A stretch of 64,000 bases of DNA from Mastigocoleus testarum BC008 (GCF_001456025.1 NZ_LMTZ01000066.1:102088-166087); one strand, 5' to 3'; positions 1 to 10,042 are shown, counted from the stretch's first letter. Notes: generated by a model from the letters alone, not told the origin. A program made the numbers and translations.

Positions 1-257
1 TAATAGTATACAAAGCATTAATTATCTTTCTATAAAGAGTAAAAAGTTTTCTTGTCGCTACAGTATTTACCGATTATTGATTTCAAATAGTTGTGCGATA
101 CGTCTAACAGAATAGAAAGGTTAATTAACGGTAAAATAAATTACATGAATTTTCCCATAACTCCACATTTAAGCTAAAGCACGAATTAACAGCTTAAAAT
201 TATCTTGGAATCTCAATTCCAGTTCGAAGTCTTGAAAACAGGAAAATTTTACAAGCA

Positions 258-632
258 ATGACACAAAGCAAAAATGTGCTAGGGGAAAAACTCCAAGTAT
301 GTTGTACATCTCCAATGACGGGATTTTATCGTAATGGTAGCTGCGAAACTGGTCCCCAAGATTTTGGTAGTCATGTCGTTTGCGCTCAAGTTACCGCAGA
401 ATTTCTTGATTACACCAGATCGAAAGGTAACGATTTGAGTACACCTGTTCCAGGCTATAACTTCCCTGGTTTAAAACCTGGAGATAAATGGTGTTTGTGC
501 GCTTCTCGCTGGAAAGAAGCCATGGAAGCAGGTTTTGCACCACCAATTGATTTATCAGCAACCCATGAGGCTACATTAAAGTATTTACCCTTAGAAATTT
601 TGCAAGAACACGCAATTACCGGGAATGGATAA
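258..632 (+). CDS. DUF2237 family protein
   Basis: This 124-residue soluble protein matches the DUF2237 family, small bacterial proteins of unknown function. The hallmarks visible are the N-terminal NVLGEKLQVCCTSPMTGFYR segment, the GSCETGPQDFGSHVVCAQVT region with two conserved Cys, and the GDKWCLCASRWKEA motif followed by a C-terminal ATHEATLKYLPLEIL helix. Five Cys and a conserved His suggest metal or redox chemistry, but that is inference. Length is normal for the family. No signal peptide or membrane segment is seen. It stands alone, with 257 bases of AT-rich upstream sequence in the window and a hairpin after the stop. Confidence 0.85.
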   Translation: MTQSKNVLGEKLQVCCTSPMTGFYRNGSCETGPQDFGSHVVCAQVTAEFLDYTRSKGNDLSTPVPGYNFPGLKPGDKWCLCASRWKEAMEAGFAPPIDLSATHEATLKYLPLEILQEHAITGNG

Positions 633-660
633 ATAGTACCAGGACTTATGCAGTCAACAA

Positions 661-682
661 CCCACGGCTAAAAGCCGGTGGG
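661..682. repeat. Hairpin resembling IS200/IS605-type end or terminator
   Basis: CCCACGGCT and AGCCGGTGGG pair around an AAA loop with one bulged base, followed by CTTCTAG. Hairpins of this CCCACGGCTAAAAGCC type are dispersed in cyanobacterial genomes, often near IS200/IS605 elements. It lies just after the DUF2237 gene, so it could also act as its terminator. No transposase is adjacent. Confidence 0.45.
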
Positions 683-702
683 CTTCTAGAAGCACATTAA
701 AA

Positions 703-1020
703 CTAAGTCAGTTTGCGATGGGGTTTGATTAACCACTGATGTCCACATTTTGAGTTTTGACATTCAAGCATTCCAGTATCCCAATTAATTGAAATCTTCT
801 TTTCTCCACACTCCGAACAAGTATCAGTTACACTCATCTCAATAAAAACTTGACTACTGATTGTTTTACCGCAAACAATCTCCAATTTTCCGTAAACGTC
901 TTTAACCTGCTCAAAATCTAATTTTTGTTTATCGAGCAAAAAGTTTATTGTTTCTGTCGCCTTATCTTTGATTATCTGGATATTACAAAGCAGTTCATTT
1001 ATTTGCTCATTTCCCATCAT
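703..1020 (-). CDS. Hypothetical zinc-ribbon protein
   Basis: This 105-residue protein of unknown function has a helical N-terminal half (about residues 1-60) and a C-terminal treble of Cys pairs: CSECGEKK near residue 69 and CQNSKCGHQW near residue 88. This is a likely one-zinc ribbon. The helical part followed by a ribbon suggests a small nucleic-acid or protein-binding accessory factor, but no family is recognised. It begins with two adjacent Met codons and is convergent with the DUF2237 gene. Confidence 0.55.
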   Translation of the reverse strand: MMGNEQINELLCNIQIIKDKATETINFLLDKQKLDFEQVKDVYGKLEIVCGKTISSQVFIEMSVTDTCSECGEKKISINWDTGMLECQNSKCGHQWLIKPHRKLT

Positions 1021-1469
1021 TTTTTCTAACAGGGTACCATTTATTACTAAGAAGTTTTATTTCTAATACCAATTGCAAAAAATAATGCTACGCATTAGTT
1101 TCCTGTCTTGCGACTATTTACCATCCTGCGGGGTGGCTGCGACGGATGGAGCCTTTCGGCGGCGCGGGGTCTAGGCTGTTTCCTTCATTTGATAAATGTT
1201 CGGCTTACCGCGTTCTAAGTGTAGTAACCTTAAAATAAATTGGTATAAAAAATATCAGTAATAAATGGAATGTTAGCCTCTCATTATAAGGTTTACAATA
1301 AGTATGCGATTTCTCTGTGGTAAATGCGAATGAATACGAATAGAAGATTTGCTCAGTGATTTATGATTATTCTTGCTCTCACAGAATATTTATTTTGGCT
1401 AAATATTTAAATATTTAGTATTACTGCTAGCCCTAGGTTCAAAACTAATCCTTAAATATTACAATTACA

Positions 1470-1751
1470 TCAAACTAAAGTATTTATCCAGTTAGCAAAT
1501 ATAAATAATTTGTTTTGATATATTTTTTGATTATTGGTTGAATTGTAAAACCCATTGCTTCTTCCTGCGAACCTTAAAATTGATACAAACCGATTACTAT
1601 AGCTCGAATTCTTGAGGTGAGATACTTCAATCGCACGGCCATGAAATTTGGAAATATCAGGAGGTAAACGACCTCTAATTTTATTTACAAAATAGTTACC
1701 ATCATTACTGTATGCATTAATTAATTTTTCAAATACAGCTTTTAAATTATT
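1470..1751 (-). pseudogene. Possible decayed coding fragment, unrecognised
   Basis: Reading the minus strand gives about 93 open codons ending at a stop at 1470-1472. They include a protein-like stretch (FEKLINAYSNDGNYFVNKIR, then GRLPPDISKFHGRAIEVSHL), but a stop lies at the 5' end and there is no initiator codon in a sensible place. Sequence further upstream (to about 1900) also looks protein-like in other frames with stops (EDGGNNPMYALAVDL). I do not recognise the family. It may be the remnant of a frameshifted gene. Confidence 0.3.
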
Positions 1752-2102
1752 TTATTGATTTCACTACTAAGAATTCTTATCAGGTCGTCAAATAGCTTAG
1801 GTGCTAAATCCAAATACAGAAAAAGCACTCACTCTCATAAATCGACAGCCAATGCGTACATGGGGTTATTTCCACCGTCCTCCGATATAACTTATATACT
1901 TGATTGCTGCTTATTTATAGTCAATAAGAGTGTTAATACCTTTTATTGCTTTAAAATTTAACGTACACCGTAGATTATCAGTTGTAGTAACTTCTTTATA
2001 AATCTTAGGATCTGGGATATATCCAACGAATGATTGTAAGATTATCATTTTCGCTAGTTTCAAAATATCTAGAAGTTACGCATCATTTACGAATTTTCAT
2101 TA

Positions 2103-2180
2103 GCGGATCCGTAAGGTAGCGGCTCCGCAGGTAGCGCAGCTATAGCTATAGCGTGACCGCAAGGTCATTGGTTTGAGATG
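2103..2180. repeat. Dispersed GC-rich short repeats
   Basis: A cluster of short complementary words (CCGTAAGG, GCGGCTCCGCAG, GCGCAGCTATAGCTATAGCG, GACCGCAAGGTC) forms several small palindromes within AT-rich surroundings. Similar words recur elsewhere in the window (28341, 29331, 37668, 57560), as expected of cyanobacterial interspersed repeats. Confidence 0.5.
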
Positions 2181-2685
2181 AACCACACCTACAGTGAATG
2201 CTATTTCCTTGCGGAAATGCTTTGCTAACCTACCGTTGCAATGACTGTATTTAGGTTGTCTGCGCGTAAGTCCTGAATTATTGTTATTAATTTGGGTGAA
2301 TCCAATGAAACACACTTTTAATATAGTACATAAGCACTATTTGCTAAGGGGCGTACTGCGAAAGTTGCGTAAATCCTGATACATGTAAGAGAAAGTGCAT
2401 AAGTTTATTTGATTTGCACTTAGTAAATTTCAGAAATTAGTTCATTTGTCAATAGCCGAGTGAAAATAATTATCTAGCTTTAGTGTTGGAACTGGAGTAT
2501 TCGGAAAATATATTAACTTCATAACAAATATAAAGACCGTCACACTATTCATCAAATAATACTCTTGTTTCTGCTTCAGTACCTTTATTTACAAAGTAGA
2601 GGAAATCATTTTGTAATTACTCAATATCTGATTTTTCGTTGAAATTTCTAACTCAGCATTATTTATTCATTAAGTATCTTTAACC

Positions 2686-4284
2686 ATGGACACCATCTTT
2701 GAACCAATTAAAAGTAAACTGCACGAGATTGACAGTATTGACTATGGAAAACCACGCAAAAAAATAGTCATACTTGGTGCAGGAATGGCTGGTTTAGTTT
2801 CTGCTTATGAATTGTCTAAACTAGGTCACGAAGTAACGATCTATGAAGCTAGTAATAGAGTCGGTGGTAGGGTTTGGACAAAAAGATTTGCTGATGGTCA
2901 ATATCACGAATTCGGTGCGATGAGAATTCCCGAAGCTCATGACCATACTAGATATTATGCAAAGGATGTATGTAAGTTAGACTTCCGTAGATTTGTTAAC
3001 GATCACGACGAAGATGACGCTTTCTATTACATCAAAGGAATCAAGAGCCAACATAAGAAAGCTTTAGAGGAGTTAATTCCGAAGTTGAATTTAACTCTTG
3101 GAGAGAAAGAAATAGTCAAGAGAGCGATCGCCAACGATGAAAATCTACTGGTACTACTTGGTACTCCATTTGCCTCTTTGCTTGAGGAAATAAAGTCTAA
3201 ATCAGAAGACTTAGAAGCATTGTTTGCTAAGGGTCCAATAACCAGCAGAATACAAGAACTCGACCAGTTATCACTAGGTGATTTCCTCAGAAGATTTGTT
3301 AATAGTCAAGATGCTTTAGATTTAATTGGTGCTATTACTGCGTTAGAAGTTTGGTGGGACAAAGCTGTAACGATGTTTCTTCGCGATGAAATTTCTCAGG
3401 AGCCTCGAGAGTCAAATCAAACTGGACTGTTGGACGAAATAGTTGGAGGTCTGGACTTATTACCCACTACTTTAGCTTCTAAGCTACAGGACAATGTAAA
3501 CATTAACTATGGTCGTGAAGTAATTTCTCTCGAGAAACAGCAGGAAAAAATTCAAGTTGTTCTCAGGAACACTAAAGATAAAAGTGACATACAATCAATT
3601 GATTGTGATTATGTAATCTGCACTATTCCTTTTGCTGTTTTAAGAAGAATTAAACTAATTGGATTGAGTGAAGCTAAAAATAGAGCCATCAGAAATTTGA
3701 GTTATGCTTCTTCCATCAAAGTATTACTTCACTGCAGGGAAAGATTTTGGGAAAGTAAGTACAAAATTATTGGTGGAGGTTCGCAAACAGATTTAATTAA
3801 TCGTTCCATCTATTATCCGTCAGATAATTTTAGACCTATGGCGGTTCGTAAAATGAGTAAAACTAAAGGATTACATACGTCATTTGTCCGATACGACCGA
3901 GAAGTCATTGATAAGGATGTTAGTAAAGGTCCTGGAGTCTTACTTGGAAGTTATTCTTGGGGTGCAGATGCAAGAAGATTAGGTACTTTACCCCATAAAA
4001 AAAGAGAAGAAGTTGTGAAGAATACAATCGCTAATTTTCATCCAGAAATAATGGAAGAGGGTATGGTCGATGATAGCGCTTCAATGTTTTGGGATGAATA
4101 TGACTGGGCTGGAGGAGCATTTTGTTTTATGAATCCTGGAGATTTTGTCCGATATTATGAAGACACTATTGCTCCAGAAGGAAAATTGTTTTTTGCTGGC
4201 GAACATTGCTCTCTGGATCAGGGCTGGATTCAAGGGGCGATAATCTCAGCTTTAAGAACAATCAAAGACATTGTCAGTCAGTAA
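2686..4284 (+). CDS. Flavin-dependent amine/L-amino-acid oxidase
   Basis: This 532-residue cytosolic FAD enzyme belongs to the flavin monoamine oxidase / L-amino-acid oxidase superfamily. The Rossmann FAD motif GAGMAGLVSAYELSKLGHEV (residues about 31-50) is followed by the ribose-binding E and the GRVWTKRF motif. The FAD-binding C-terminus reads FFAGEHCSLDQGWIQGA (about 498-514). It should oxidise an amine or amino acid to an imine with release of H2O2; the substrate cannot be read from sequence. Length suits the family (450-550). The start is the ATG at 2686; no strong ribosome binding site precedes it. It is monocistronic, with isolated spacers on both sides. Polyamine oxidase or tryptophan 2-monooxygenase-like activity are alternatives. 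Confidence 0.8.
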   Translation: MDTIFEPIKSKLHEIDSIDYGKPRKKIVILGAGMAGLVSAYELSKLGHEVTIYEASNRVGGRVWTKRFADGQYHEFGAMRIPEAHDHTRYYAKDVCKLDFRRFVNDHDEDDAFYYIKGIKSQHKKALEELIPKLNLTLGEKEIVKRAIANDENLLVLLGTPFASLLEEIKSKSEDLEALFAKGPITSRIQELDQLSLGDFLRRFVNSQDALDLIGAITALEVWWDKAVTMFLRDEISQEPRESNQTGLLDEIVGGLDLLPTTLASKLQDNVNINYGREVISLEKQQEKIQVVLRNTKDKSDIQSIDCDYVICTIPFAVLRRIKLIGLSEAKNRAIRNLSYASSIKVLLHCRERFWESKYKIIGGGSQTDLINRSIYYPSDNFRPMAVRKMSKTKGLHTSFVRYDREVIDKDVSKGPGVLLGSYSWGADARRLGTLPHKKREEVVKNTIANFHPEIMEEGMVDDSASMFWDEYDWAGGAFCFMNPGDFVRYYEDTIAPEGKLFFAGEHCSLDQGWIQGAIISALRTIKDIVSQ

Positions 4285-4406
4285 AAATTAAACTGTAGTT
4301 TTGAGTTAGGAATGTGGATTAAATAAAGTACAAAAGTAGGGTGCTGTTAGCATCGCGTAACGCACCATTCCAAATTTCAGAATTACAGGTTATTAAATTC
4401 TCATCT

Positions 4407-5204
4407 TTATTCTTGGCTTAAGCCTGAAAAATCAAATAACTGAGTATCTGCAAGATGGGAAGGCGTGACATTTTGTGTGCTGCGGAATAAACTGTCAATT
4501 CTTCCAGGATATGCTTGTTCCCAAGCCTGAAGCATTTGCTTTATTTGCGCTCTTTGTAAATTCTCTTGAGAACCACAAAGGTTACATGGAATAATCGGAA
4601 ACTCCTTAATCTCTGCATATTTCTGGATATCATGCTCCGGACAATATGCTAAAGGTCGAATAATCACATTTTGTTTGTCATCACTTAGGAGTTTGGGAGG
4701 CATAGCTTTAAGCTTACCTGCATGAAACATATTTAAAAATAAAGTTTCGACAATATCATCTCGATGATGTCCCAAAGCAATTTTTGTTGCACCTTCTTGA
4801 TTAGCAACTCGGTAAAGAATTCCTCTGCGCAAGCGCGAACATAAACCACACATGGTTTTTCCTGGAGGAATCACTTCTGTAACGATGCTGTAAGTATCTT
4901 CTTCAATTATTCGGTACTCTACACCCAAAGATTGCAAATACTCTGGTAAAACATGTTGGGGAAATCCTGGTTGCTTTTGATCTAAATTTACCGCCAGAAT
5001 ATCAAAATTTATGGGAGCGCGACGTTGAAGACTCAGCAATATGTCGAGCATTGTGTAGGAATCTTTGCCGCCAGAAAGGCATACCATAACTTTGTCACCA
5101 TCTTCGATCATATTGTAATCGCGGATAGCTTTTCCGACTAAACTACGCAGGCGTTCCTCTAATTTTTTGTAGGTTTTTGAGCGAACAACCTTTGTCGCTT
5201 CCAT
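4407..5204 (-). CDS. ttcA: tRNA 2-thiocytidine(32) synthetase TtcA
   Basis: This is an ATP-dependent sulfurtransferase that converts C32 of some tRNAs to 2-thiocytidine using a 4Fe-4S cluster. The PP-loop [20 protein letters not shown] lies near the N-terminus. The cluster/sulfur Cys pairs are [11 protein letters not shown] and PCNLCGSQ, and the [20 protein letters not shown] motif is typical. The start chosen is the ATG at 5202-5204 because a strong AAGGGG ribosome binding site lies just upstream; an in-frame ATG nine codons earlier has none. Length, about 265 residues, is slightly short of the E. coli protein. It is convergent with the amine oxidase. Confidence 0.93.
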   Translation of the reverse strand: MEATKVVRSKTYKKLEERLRSLVGKAIRDYNMIEDGDKVMVCLSGGKDSYTMLDILLSLQRRAPINFDILAVNLDQKQPGFPQHVLPEYLQSLGVEYRIIEEDTYSIVTEVIPPGKTMCGLCSRLRRGILYRVANQEGATKIALGHHRDDIVETLFLNMFHAGKLKAMPPKLLSDDKQNVIIRPLAYCPEHDIQKYAEIKEFPIIPCNLCGSQENLQRAQIKQMLQAWEQAYPGRIDSLFRSTQNVTPSHLADTQLFDFSGLSQE

Positions 5205-5714
5205 GTTGTTTCCCCTTAGTTTAACGATCACTATTCTAGTTGAGTTATTTCTTAGCAGGCAATTTATTAGAGTTAGTTTCTGGAAACACTCAAATTTTCA
5301 CAGGCTGAGTTGTGTTTTAAACTTCAATAAGTTAAAAATTAAGCTCGAATACTGATACTTTTAACCCGGACAAATCAGAACCGGAATGGATCTCTAAGAC
5401 ATCTTCCGAATCCGAAAAGCTCCCTAAAACACCATCAACGCCATAGGATTTGATACTAGCTTCATTTTTGCTTTTCGACCTACATCTTAAAGCCCAAATT
5501 TTATTAGGATTTCAAGTCATTTGCCACTTATATATTTTTGTAGTGCTCGTAACAGTTTAGGATAGAGGATACGACTCAAAAGTTTTTGAATGCCAAAAGT
5601 TGGGGCTCAGACAATTTGCGATCGCAAAGTTTGAATTCAAATGTCAATCACTTAAAGAGTAACTTATATCTTTAAATGCAGTTGTGCATGACTCGGTATA
5701 ATAAGGAGGGGATT
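5205..5714. other. Intergenic spacer with a possible gene relic
   Basis: The divergent ttcA-cysH spacer. On the minus strand, about 60 codons at 5332-5516 read as plausible protein (including KIWALRCRSKSKNEASIKSY and a C-terminal LKVSVFELNF before a stop), but a TGA lies directly upstream and there is no start codon. It may be the tail of a lost gene; I do not recognise it. Nothing else is seen apart from likely promoters for the two flanking genes. Confidence 0.35.
5703..5711 (+). promoter_or_regulatory. Ribosome binding site deciding the cysH start
   Basis: AAGGAGGGG lies three bases before a TTG codon at 5715. No comparable site precedes the in-frame ATG codons at 5676 and 5688, so the TTG is the best start. 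Confidence 0.7.
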
Positions 5715-6467
5715 TTGACCGATCTTAAAGAGAGTTTAATTAAATCAGCCGATATTAGCAAACTTGAAGCAGAATATGCGACAAAAAGTCCGCAAGAAAT
5801 TCTCGCCTTCGCTCTAGAGCAGTTTGACAATATTTCCATATCTTTCAGCGGTGCGGAAGATGTTGTTCTGGTTGATATGGCATCTAAAATCAAAAAAGAT
5901 ATTCAAGTATTTTCCATCGACACAGGTCGTCTGCATTCGGAAACCTACAAATTTATCGACAGGGTAAGAAAGCAATATCGCATTAAAATAGATGTAATTT
6001 TCCCCGATTCAACAGAAGTCGAAAATCTAGTCAGAGAGAAAGGATTATTTAGTTTTTATGAGGATGGTCACAAAGAATGCTGCGGTATTCGTAAAGTGCG
6101 TCCACTACGCCGCAAACTAGCCCATCTCGATGCTTGGATTACAGGTCAACGCAGAGATCAAAACCCTGCCACTCGTGCAAGCGTTCCTGTAATTCAGATT
6201 GACTCAGCTTTTTCGACTGCAGAACGTACTCTAATTAAATTCAATCCGTTAGCTAATTGGACTTCAAAGCAAGTTTGGCAATATATTGAAGCTAACAATG
6301 TTCCTTACAACCAGCTACATGACAAAGGTTTTGTTAGTATTGGTTGCGAACCCTGTACGAGAACTGTTTTACCACATCAACACGAACGTCAAGGTCGTTG
6401 GTGGTGGGAAGAAGCAACAATGAAAGAATGTGGTTTCCACTCGATGAATACAGCACAGAATAATTAA
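5715..6467 (+). CDS. cysH: Assimilatory (P)APS reductase, Fe-S type
   Basis: Reduces adenylyl sulfate (or its 3'-phospho form) to sulfite in assimilatory sulfate reduction. The family signature is present: [14 protein letters not shown], then [29 protein letters not shown] and the C-terminal catalytic ECGFH. The Cys pairs KECCGIRKV and GCEPCTR are the 4Fe-4S ligands that separate APS-using reductases from cluster-free PAPS reductases, so APS is the likelier substrate (inference from family rules). Starting at the TTG gives about 250 residues, normal for the family; starting at the ATG at 5676 gives 263. It is divergent from ttcA; no other sulfate-assimilation gene is nearby. Confidence 0.9.
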   Translation: MTDLKESLIKSADISKLEAEYATKSPQEILAFALEQFDNISISFSGAEDVVLVDMASKIKKDIQVFSIDTGRLHSETYKFIDRVRKQYRIKIDVIFPDSTEVENLVREKGLFSFYEDGHKECCGIRKVRPLRRKLAHLDAWITGQRRDQNPATRASVPVIQIDSAFSTAERTLIKFNPLANWTSKQVWQYIEANNVPYNQLHDKGFVSIGCEPCTRTVLPHQHERQGRWWWEEATMKECGFHSMNTAQNN

Positions 6468-6480
6468 TCTTTCAAGATTG

Positions 6481-6545
6481 GTAATGGGTAATAGGTAATC
6501 GGAAAAGTAATTACCAATTACCAATTACCATTTACCAATTACCAC
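6481..6545. repeat. Heptamer repeat forming a hairpin between convergent genes
   Basis: GGTAATGGGTAATAGGTAATC is followed by several copies of the ATTACCA heptamer on the same strand, so the two halves can pair. It sits between the convergent cysH and the membrane protein gene and probably serves as a bidirectional terminator. The same heptamer family fills the ABC importer spacer near 29366-29515. Confidence 0.6.
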
Positions 6546-6979
6546 TACTTATTTTGTTGATTAAATTTCAATTTTTTGCCTTTTTGCCATTCTTGTAGAA
6601 ATAATCCAGACCAGATAATAAAACCAATTAGAGATAATCCAGCGATCGCATCACACCAAATCAACAAATGCATCTTGACCGACATTGGAATTACCATTGG
6701 ATACAGGTAGTGTCCCGGACTGGAAACGCTAGTAATGGAATAAAAACCCAGACACAGGTAAGACCACCAAAAAAGTCCTTTCCGATATAGCCAATAACCC
6801 AATAATCCAAAAGGTGTCATAAGAATCAGAGTGGCAAAAACTCCTACTGTCGTAAACCATTCGGGTTCGGGGTATTGCTCGACAAAGATAGCATTATCCG
6901 TGTAGTGCAGCGTTGTAGAAATTATGTTAAGAGCTACCAAAATTAGTAGTACTATTTGAGTATTATTTTCGGGTTTCAC
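6545..6979 (-). CDS. Hypothetical four-helix membrane protein
   Basis: This 144-residue protein of unknown function has four predicted transmembrane helices: TQIVLLILVALNIISTTLHY (about 7-26), a second in TVGVFATLILMTPFGLLGYW, a third in LFWWSYLCLGFYSITSV and a fourth in LLIWCDAIAGLSLIGFIIW. A basic, soluble C-terminal tail (WQKGKKLKFNQQNK) should lie in the cytoplasm. The start is a GTG at 6979. No Cys or metal-site pattern suggests a function. Confidence 0.6.
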   Translation of the reverse strand: MKPENNTQIVLLILVALNIISTTLHYTDNAIFVEQYPEPEWFTTVGVFATLILMTPFGLLGYWLYRKGLFWWSYLCLGFYSITSVSSPGHYLYPMVIPMSVKMHLLIWCDAIAGLSLIGFIIWSGLFLQEWQKGKKLKFNQQNK

Positions 6980-7100
6980 GTGTTTGTATTAACCTAGTTT
7001 AAATTAGCCATTTCTAACACGATAAAACCTCATGGAAAAGTAGTATATTACCCAAATAGGTAGATTGTTTAACTGGAATCAACAATTCTATTTGCATTTT

Positions 7101-7155
7101 ATTTCAAAAATTTATAATTGATTTCAAAATTTATAATTGATTTCAAAAAATTATG
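7101..7155. repeat. Tandem 19-20 bp AT-rich repeat
   Basis: The unit ATTTCAAAAATTTATAATTG occurs at 7101-7120, again with one A fewer at 7121-7139, and partly at 7140-7155, running into the start codon of the DUF302 gene. It occupies the leader of that gene and could affect its translation. Confidence 0.6.
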
Positions 7156-7629
7156 AAAAAACTTTTCTTAACTATTTTGGCATGCGGCATATTTATTACT
7201 CCTGCTTACGCAAGTCCTATAATCAGTAATAATAAAAAAGATGGGATACTAAGATTCAAAAGTATCTACAGTGTTCCAGAAACAGCCCAGCGCTTTGAAT
7301 CTTTTGCCAAAGAGCAAGGTTTAAACATTGTTGCAAAAGTTGACCACCAAGCAGGAGCAGAATCTGTAAAGCAAAAGCTACGCCCAACTCGGTTAATCAT
7401 ATTTGGTAATCCTAAAGCCGGTACGCCTTTAATGCAGTGCAATCAAAGCGCAGCAATAGATCTACCACAAAAAGCACTTATTTGGGAAGATGAAAAAGGG
7501 CAAGTATGGCTTGGCTATAACAGTCCAAAATATCTATCTTTCCGCCATAAGTTTAAGAATTGTGGTGAAGAAGCTGTTCAAAGAATTGAGAATGCTTTGA
7601 ATACTCTAGCTCGAAAAGTAACTAAGTAG
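7153..7629 (+). CDS. Secreted DUF302 protein
   Basis: This 158-residue protein has an N-terminal signal peptide (MKKLFLTILACGIFITPAYA, cleavage after about residue 20) followed by a DUF302 domain. Family features are YSVPETAQRFESFAKEQGLN, VAKVDHQAGAESV, RPTRLIIFGNPKAGTPLMQ and IDLPQKALIWEDEKGQVWLG. The family is thought to bind small molecules or metals, but its function is not established. It probably acts in the periplasm. A tandem AT-rich repeat abuts the start. The following thioredoxin-like gene lies about 70 bases downstream on the same strand and may be co-transcribed. Confidence 0.8.
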   Translation: MKKLFLTILACGIFITPAYASPIISNNKKDGILRFKSIYSVPETAQRFESFAKEQGLNIVAKVDHQAGAESVKQKLRPTRLIIFGNPKAGTPLMQCNQSAAIDLPQKALIWEDEKGQVWLGYNSPKYLSFRHKFKNCGEEAVQRIENALNTLARKVTK

Positions 7630-7702
7630 ATATTACTTAAAACTTATTCAAAATTAAAATAGCTACATTAACAAAATCCCAAATAACTACTTACTACATA
7701 CT

Positions 7703-8038
7703 ATGCATATTACAATCGTCAAAAAGATAACATTGAATGGTAACGATTGTCCTAAGTCTGCCAAAGTCCTCAAAGAACTAAAAGATTTGGGATTAATTGA
7801 CCAAATTAATGAAATTATAGTTGCTGACGAGCGCGAACCATCAAGTGAAGGATTTGCTTTAGCGTCAAAATATAACGTAGAAGCTGCACCCTTTTTTATC
7901 GTCACTGATGATGATGGTTCTACGCGCGTTTACAAGGCATATCATAAATTTCTTAAAGAGATTTTTGATCGAGAAGTGTCTGAAAGTGACGAAATTTCTG
8001 AGATTATGGCTCAAAATCCCGATCTTGATTTTATCTGA
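7703..8038 (+). CDS. Thioredoxin-fold-like hypothetical protein
   Basis: This 111-residue cytosolic protein begins MHITIVKKITLNGNDCPKSA and shows a beta-alpha-beta arrangement with AAPFFIVTDDDGSTRVYKAY, the cis-Pro-like segment of a thioredoxin or glutaredoxin fold. Only one Cys (residue 16) is present near the position of a redox motif, so it would be a monothiol protein at most. An acidic C-terminal tail (about residues 90-111) is unusual. It follows the DUF302 gene on the same strand and is convergent with ureC. No known function. Confidence 0.6.
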   Translation: MHITIVKKITLNGNDCPKSAKVLKELKDLGLIDQINEIIVADEREPSSEGFALASKYNVEAAPFFIVTDDDGSTRVYKAYHKFLKEIFDREVSESDEISEIMAQNPDLDFI

Positions 8039-8083
8039 GGATTTTAGGAGTTCTATTAGTCACACTTGCAAATATAAAATACT

Positions 8084-9805
8084 TCAAAACAAAAAATACC
8101 TCTGTGCCATGGGGACAACTGTAGCGGGTTCGCAGGTTAATAATTCACCATCTGCTTTTACTTCATAGGTTTCTGGATCGACTTCGATATTAGGTAAGGC
8201 ATCATTTAACTTCATATCCCTCTTGCTCAAGTTACGAGTTCCAGAAACTGCGATCGCTTTCTTTTGTAGACCAAGTTGACTAGGAATTCCCCTTTCCAGG
8301 GAAATTTGGGAAATGAAAGTCAATGAAGTCGCGTGACGCGCTCCTGCAAAACTACCAAACATTGGTTGCATGTGAACGGGTTGTGGTGTGGGAATACTTG
8401 CATTTGCATCCCCCATCTGCGACCATGCGATAAATCCACCCTTAATAACTATCTCCGGTTTCACCCCGAAAAAAGCCGGACGCCACAAACATAAATCAGC
8501 TAATTTCCCTTCTTCCACCGAGCCCACATACTCAGAAATGCCGTGAGCGATCGCCGGATTAATTGTATACTTAGCTACATATCTTTTTGCCCGAAAATTA
8601 TCTGCTCTTTGTTCTTCTCCTTGAGGAATTTTAGATAAATTACCCCTCTGAACTTTCATTTTATGGGCTGTCTGCCAAGTACGAATTATGACTTCACCAA
8701 CACGTCCCATTGCCTGAGAATCAGAAGCAATCATGCTAAAGGCTCCGAGATCGTGCAAAATATCTTCTGCAGCTATGGTTTCTCTACGAATGCGGGATTC
8801 AGCAAAAGCAACATCTTCTGGAATTGCAGGGTCGAGGTGATGACACACCATCAACATATCCAGATGTTCGTCTAAAGTATTTAAAGTATAAGGACGGGTA
8901 GGATTAGTAGAAGATGGCAAAACATTAGCTTCCCCACAAACCTTAATGATATCTGGTGCGTGTCCGCCCCCTGCACCTTCAGTATGATAAGTGTGAATGA
9001 CCCGGTTTTTGAAAGCAGCGATGGTATTTTCTACAAAACCTGCTTCGTTGAGAGTATCAGTGTGAATTGCAACTTGAACATCATATTTATCAGCAACACT
9101 CAAACAAGTATCGATCGCAGCAGGAGTAGTTCCCCAGTCCTCATGCAGTTTTAAGCCCATCGCTCCGGCTTGCAATTGTTCGACTAATCCCTGAGGTTGA
9201 CTGCTATTACCTTTACCCAAAAACCCTAAGTTAACTGGAAAAGCATCAGCAGCTTGCAGCATTCGGTAAATATTATTAGGACCTGGGGTACAAGTAGTAG
9301 CATTTGTGCCAGTCGCAGGACCTGTACCGCCACCCAACATTGTAGTAATTCCAGATGCGATCGCAACTTCGATTTGTTGGGGACAAATAAAGTGAATGTG
9401 GGAATCAATACCACCAGCTGTCAGAATCATTCCTTCACCAGCTACAGCTTCGGTTCCGGGACCAATAATAATATCTACATTATCTTGAATATAAGGATTT
9501 CCAGCTTTACCAATTTTAAATATTTTGCCGTCTTTAATGCCAATATCTGCTTTAACGATACCCCACCAATCGAGAATTAAAGCATTAGTTATTACCATAT
9601 CAACAGCACCATCACTGTTAGAGATGGGAGATTGTCCCATTCCATCGCGAATTACTTTACCGCCACCAAATTTTACTTCTTCACCGTATTGAGTGAAATC
9701 TCGTTCGACTTCGATAAATAATTCTGTATCAGCAAGTCGGACGCGGTCGCCGACTGTGGGACCATAGGTTTCAGCGTAAGCACGCCGTGACATTCGGTAG
9801 GGCAT
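8084..9805 (-). CDS. ureC: Urease alpha subunit UreC (orphan)
   Basis: This 573-residue catalytic subunit of nickel urease hydrolyses urea to ammonia and carbamate. All catalytic elements are visible: the [14 protein letters not shown] nickel His pair, the carbamylated Lys in [20 protein letters not shown], the [14 protein letters not shown] loop, the [14 protein letters not shown] flap and the [13 protein letters not shown]sp. The C-terminus [14 protein letters not shown] is canonical. Length is exactly as expected. No ureA, ureB or accessory gene (ureDEFG) flanks it; the adjacent genes are a thioredoxin-like protein (convergent) and a Coq4 protein (same strand). The other urease genes must be elsewhere in the genome. 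Confidence 0.95.
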   Translation of the reverse strand: MPYRMSRRAYAETYGPTVGDRVRLADTELFIEVERDFTQYGEEVKFGGGKVIRDGMGQSPISNSDGAVDMVITNALILDWWGIVKADIGIKDGKIFKIGKAGNPYIQDNVDIIIGPGTEAVAGEGMILTAGGIDSHIHFICPQQIEVAIASGITTMLGGGTGPATGTNATTCTPGPNNIYRMLQAADAFPVNLGFLGKGNSSQPQGLVEQLQAGAMGLKLHEDWGTTPAAIDTCLSVADKYDVQVAIHTDTLNEAGFVENTIAAFKNRVIHTYHTEGAGGGHAPDIIKVCGEANVLPSSTNPTRPYTLNTLDEHLDMLMVCHHLDPAIPEDVAFAESRIRRETIAAEDILHDLGAFSMIASDSQAMGRVGEVIIRTWQTAHKMKVQRGNLSKIPQGEEQRADNFRAKRYVAKYTINPAIAHGISEYVGSVEEGKLADLCLWRPAFFGVKPEIVIKGGFIAWSQMGDANASIPTPQPVHMQPMFGSFAGARHATSLTFISQISLERGIPSQLGLQKKAIAVSGTRNLSKRDMKLNDALPNIEVDPETYEVKADGELLTCEPATVVPMAQRYFLF

Positions 9806-10042
9806 AGAAAAATAAGCTCGGTTAAATCACTTTGAATATTTTTGAGCATATTCAAGGATATAGTGAGAATTATTTGTATAAATTTATAATTTCATCTGAT
9901 AAATTTATGACTACAAGATTTAAGTTTATAAAATTTAAATCTTTATTGCTGACACTATCTAATTTATTGTTAAGACTTTCTCAAAATTCAATAAAAGCCG
10001 AGTCTAGTTAATACTAATAGGGATTATTCACTAACAAGTTAT

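Larger units (their letters stand above)
1021..2685. other. Long intergenic region with relics and repeats
   Basis: This AT-rich spacer of about 1.7 kb has no convincing intact gene. It holds a GC-richer patch at about 1120-1220, a possible decayed reading frame on the minus strand (listed separately) and a patch of short imperfect repeats near 2103-2180. The only reading frames longer than 60 codons here show no family features. Confidence 0.6.

Noticed and set aside
1755..1961. Plus-strand 68-codon reading frame
   Set aside because: No family features; the minus strand of the same region is more protein-like and contains decay.
2100..2315. Minus-strand 71-codon reading frame
   Set aside because: It consists largely of interspersed repeat sequence and has no recognisable domain.
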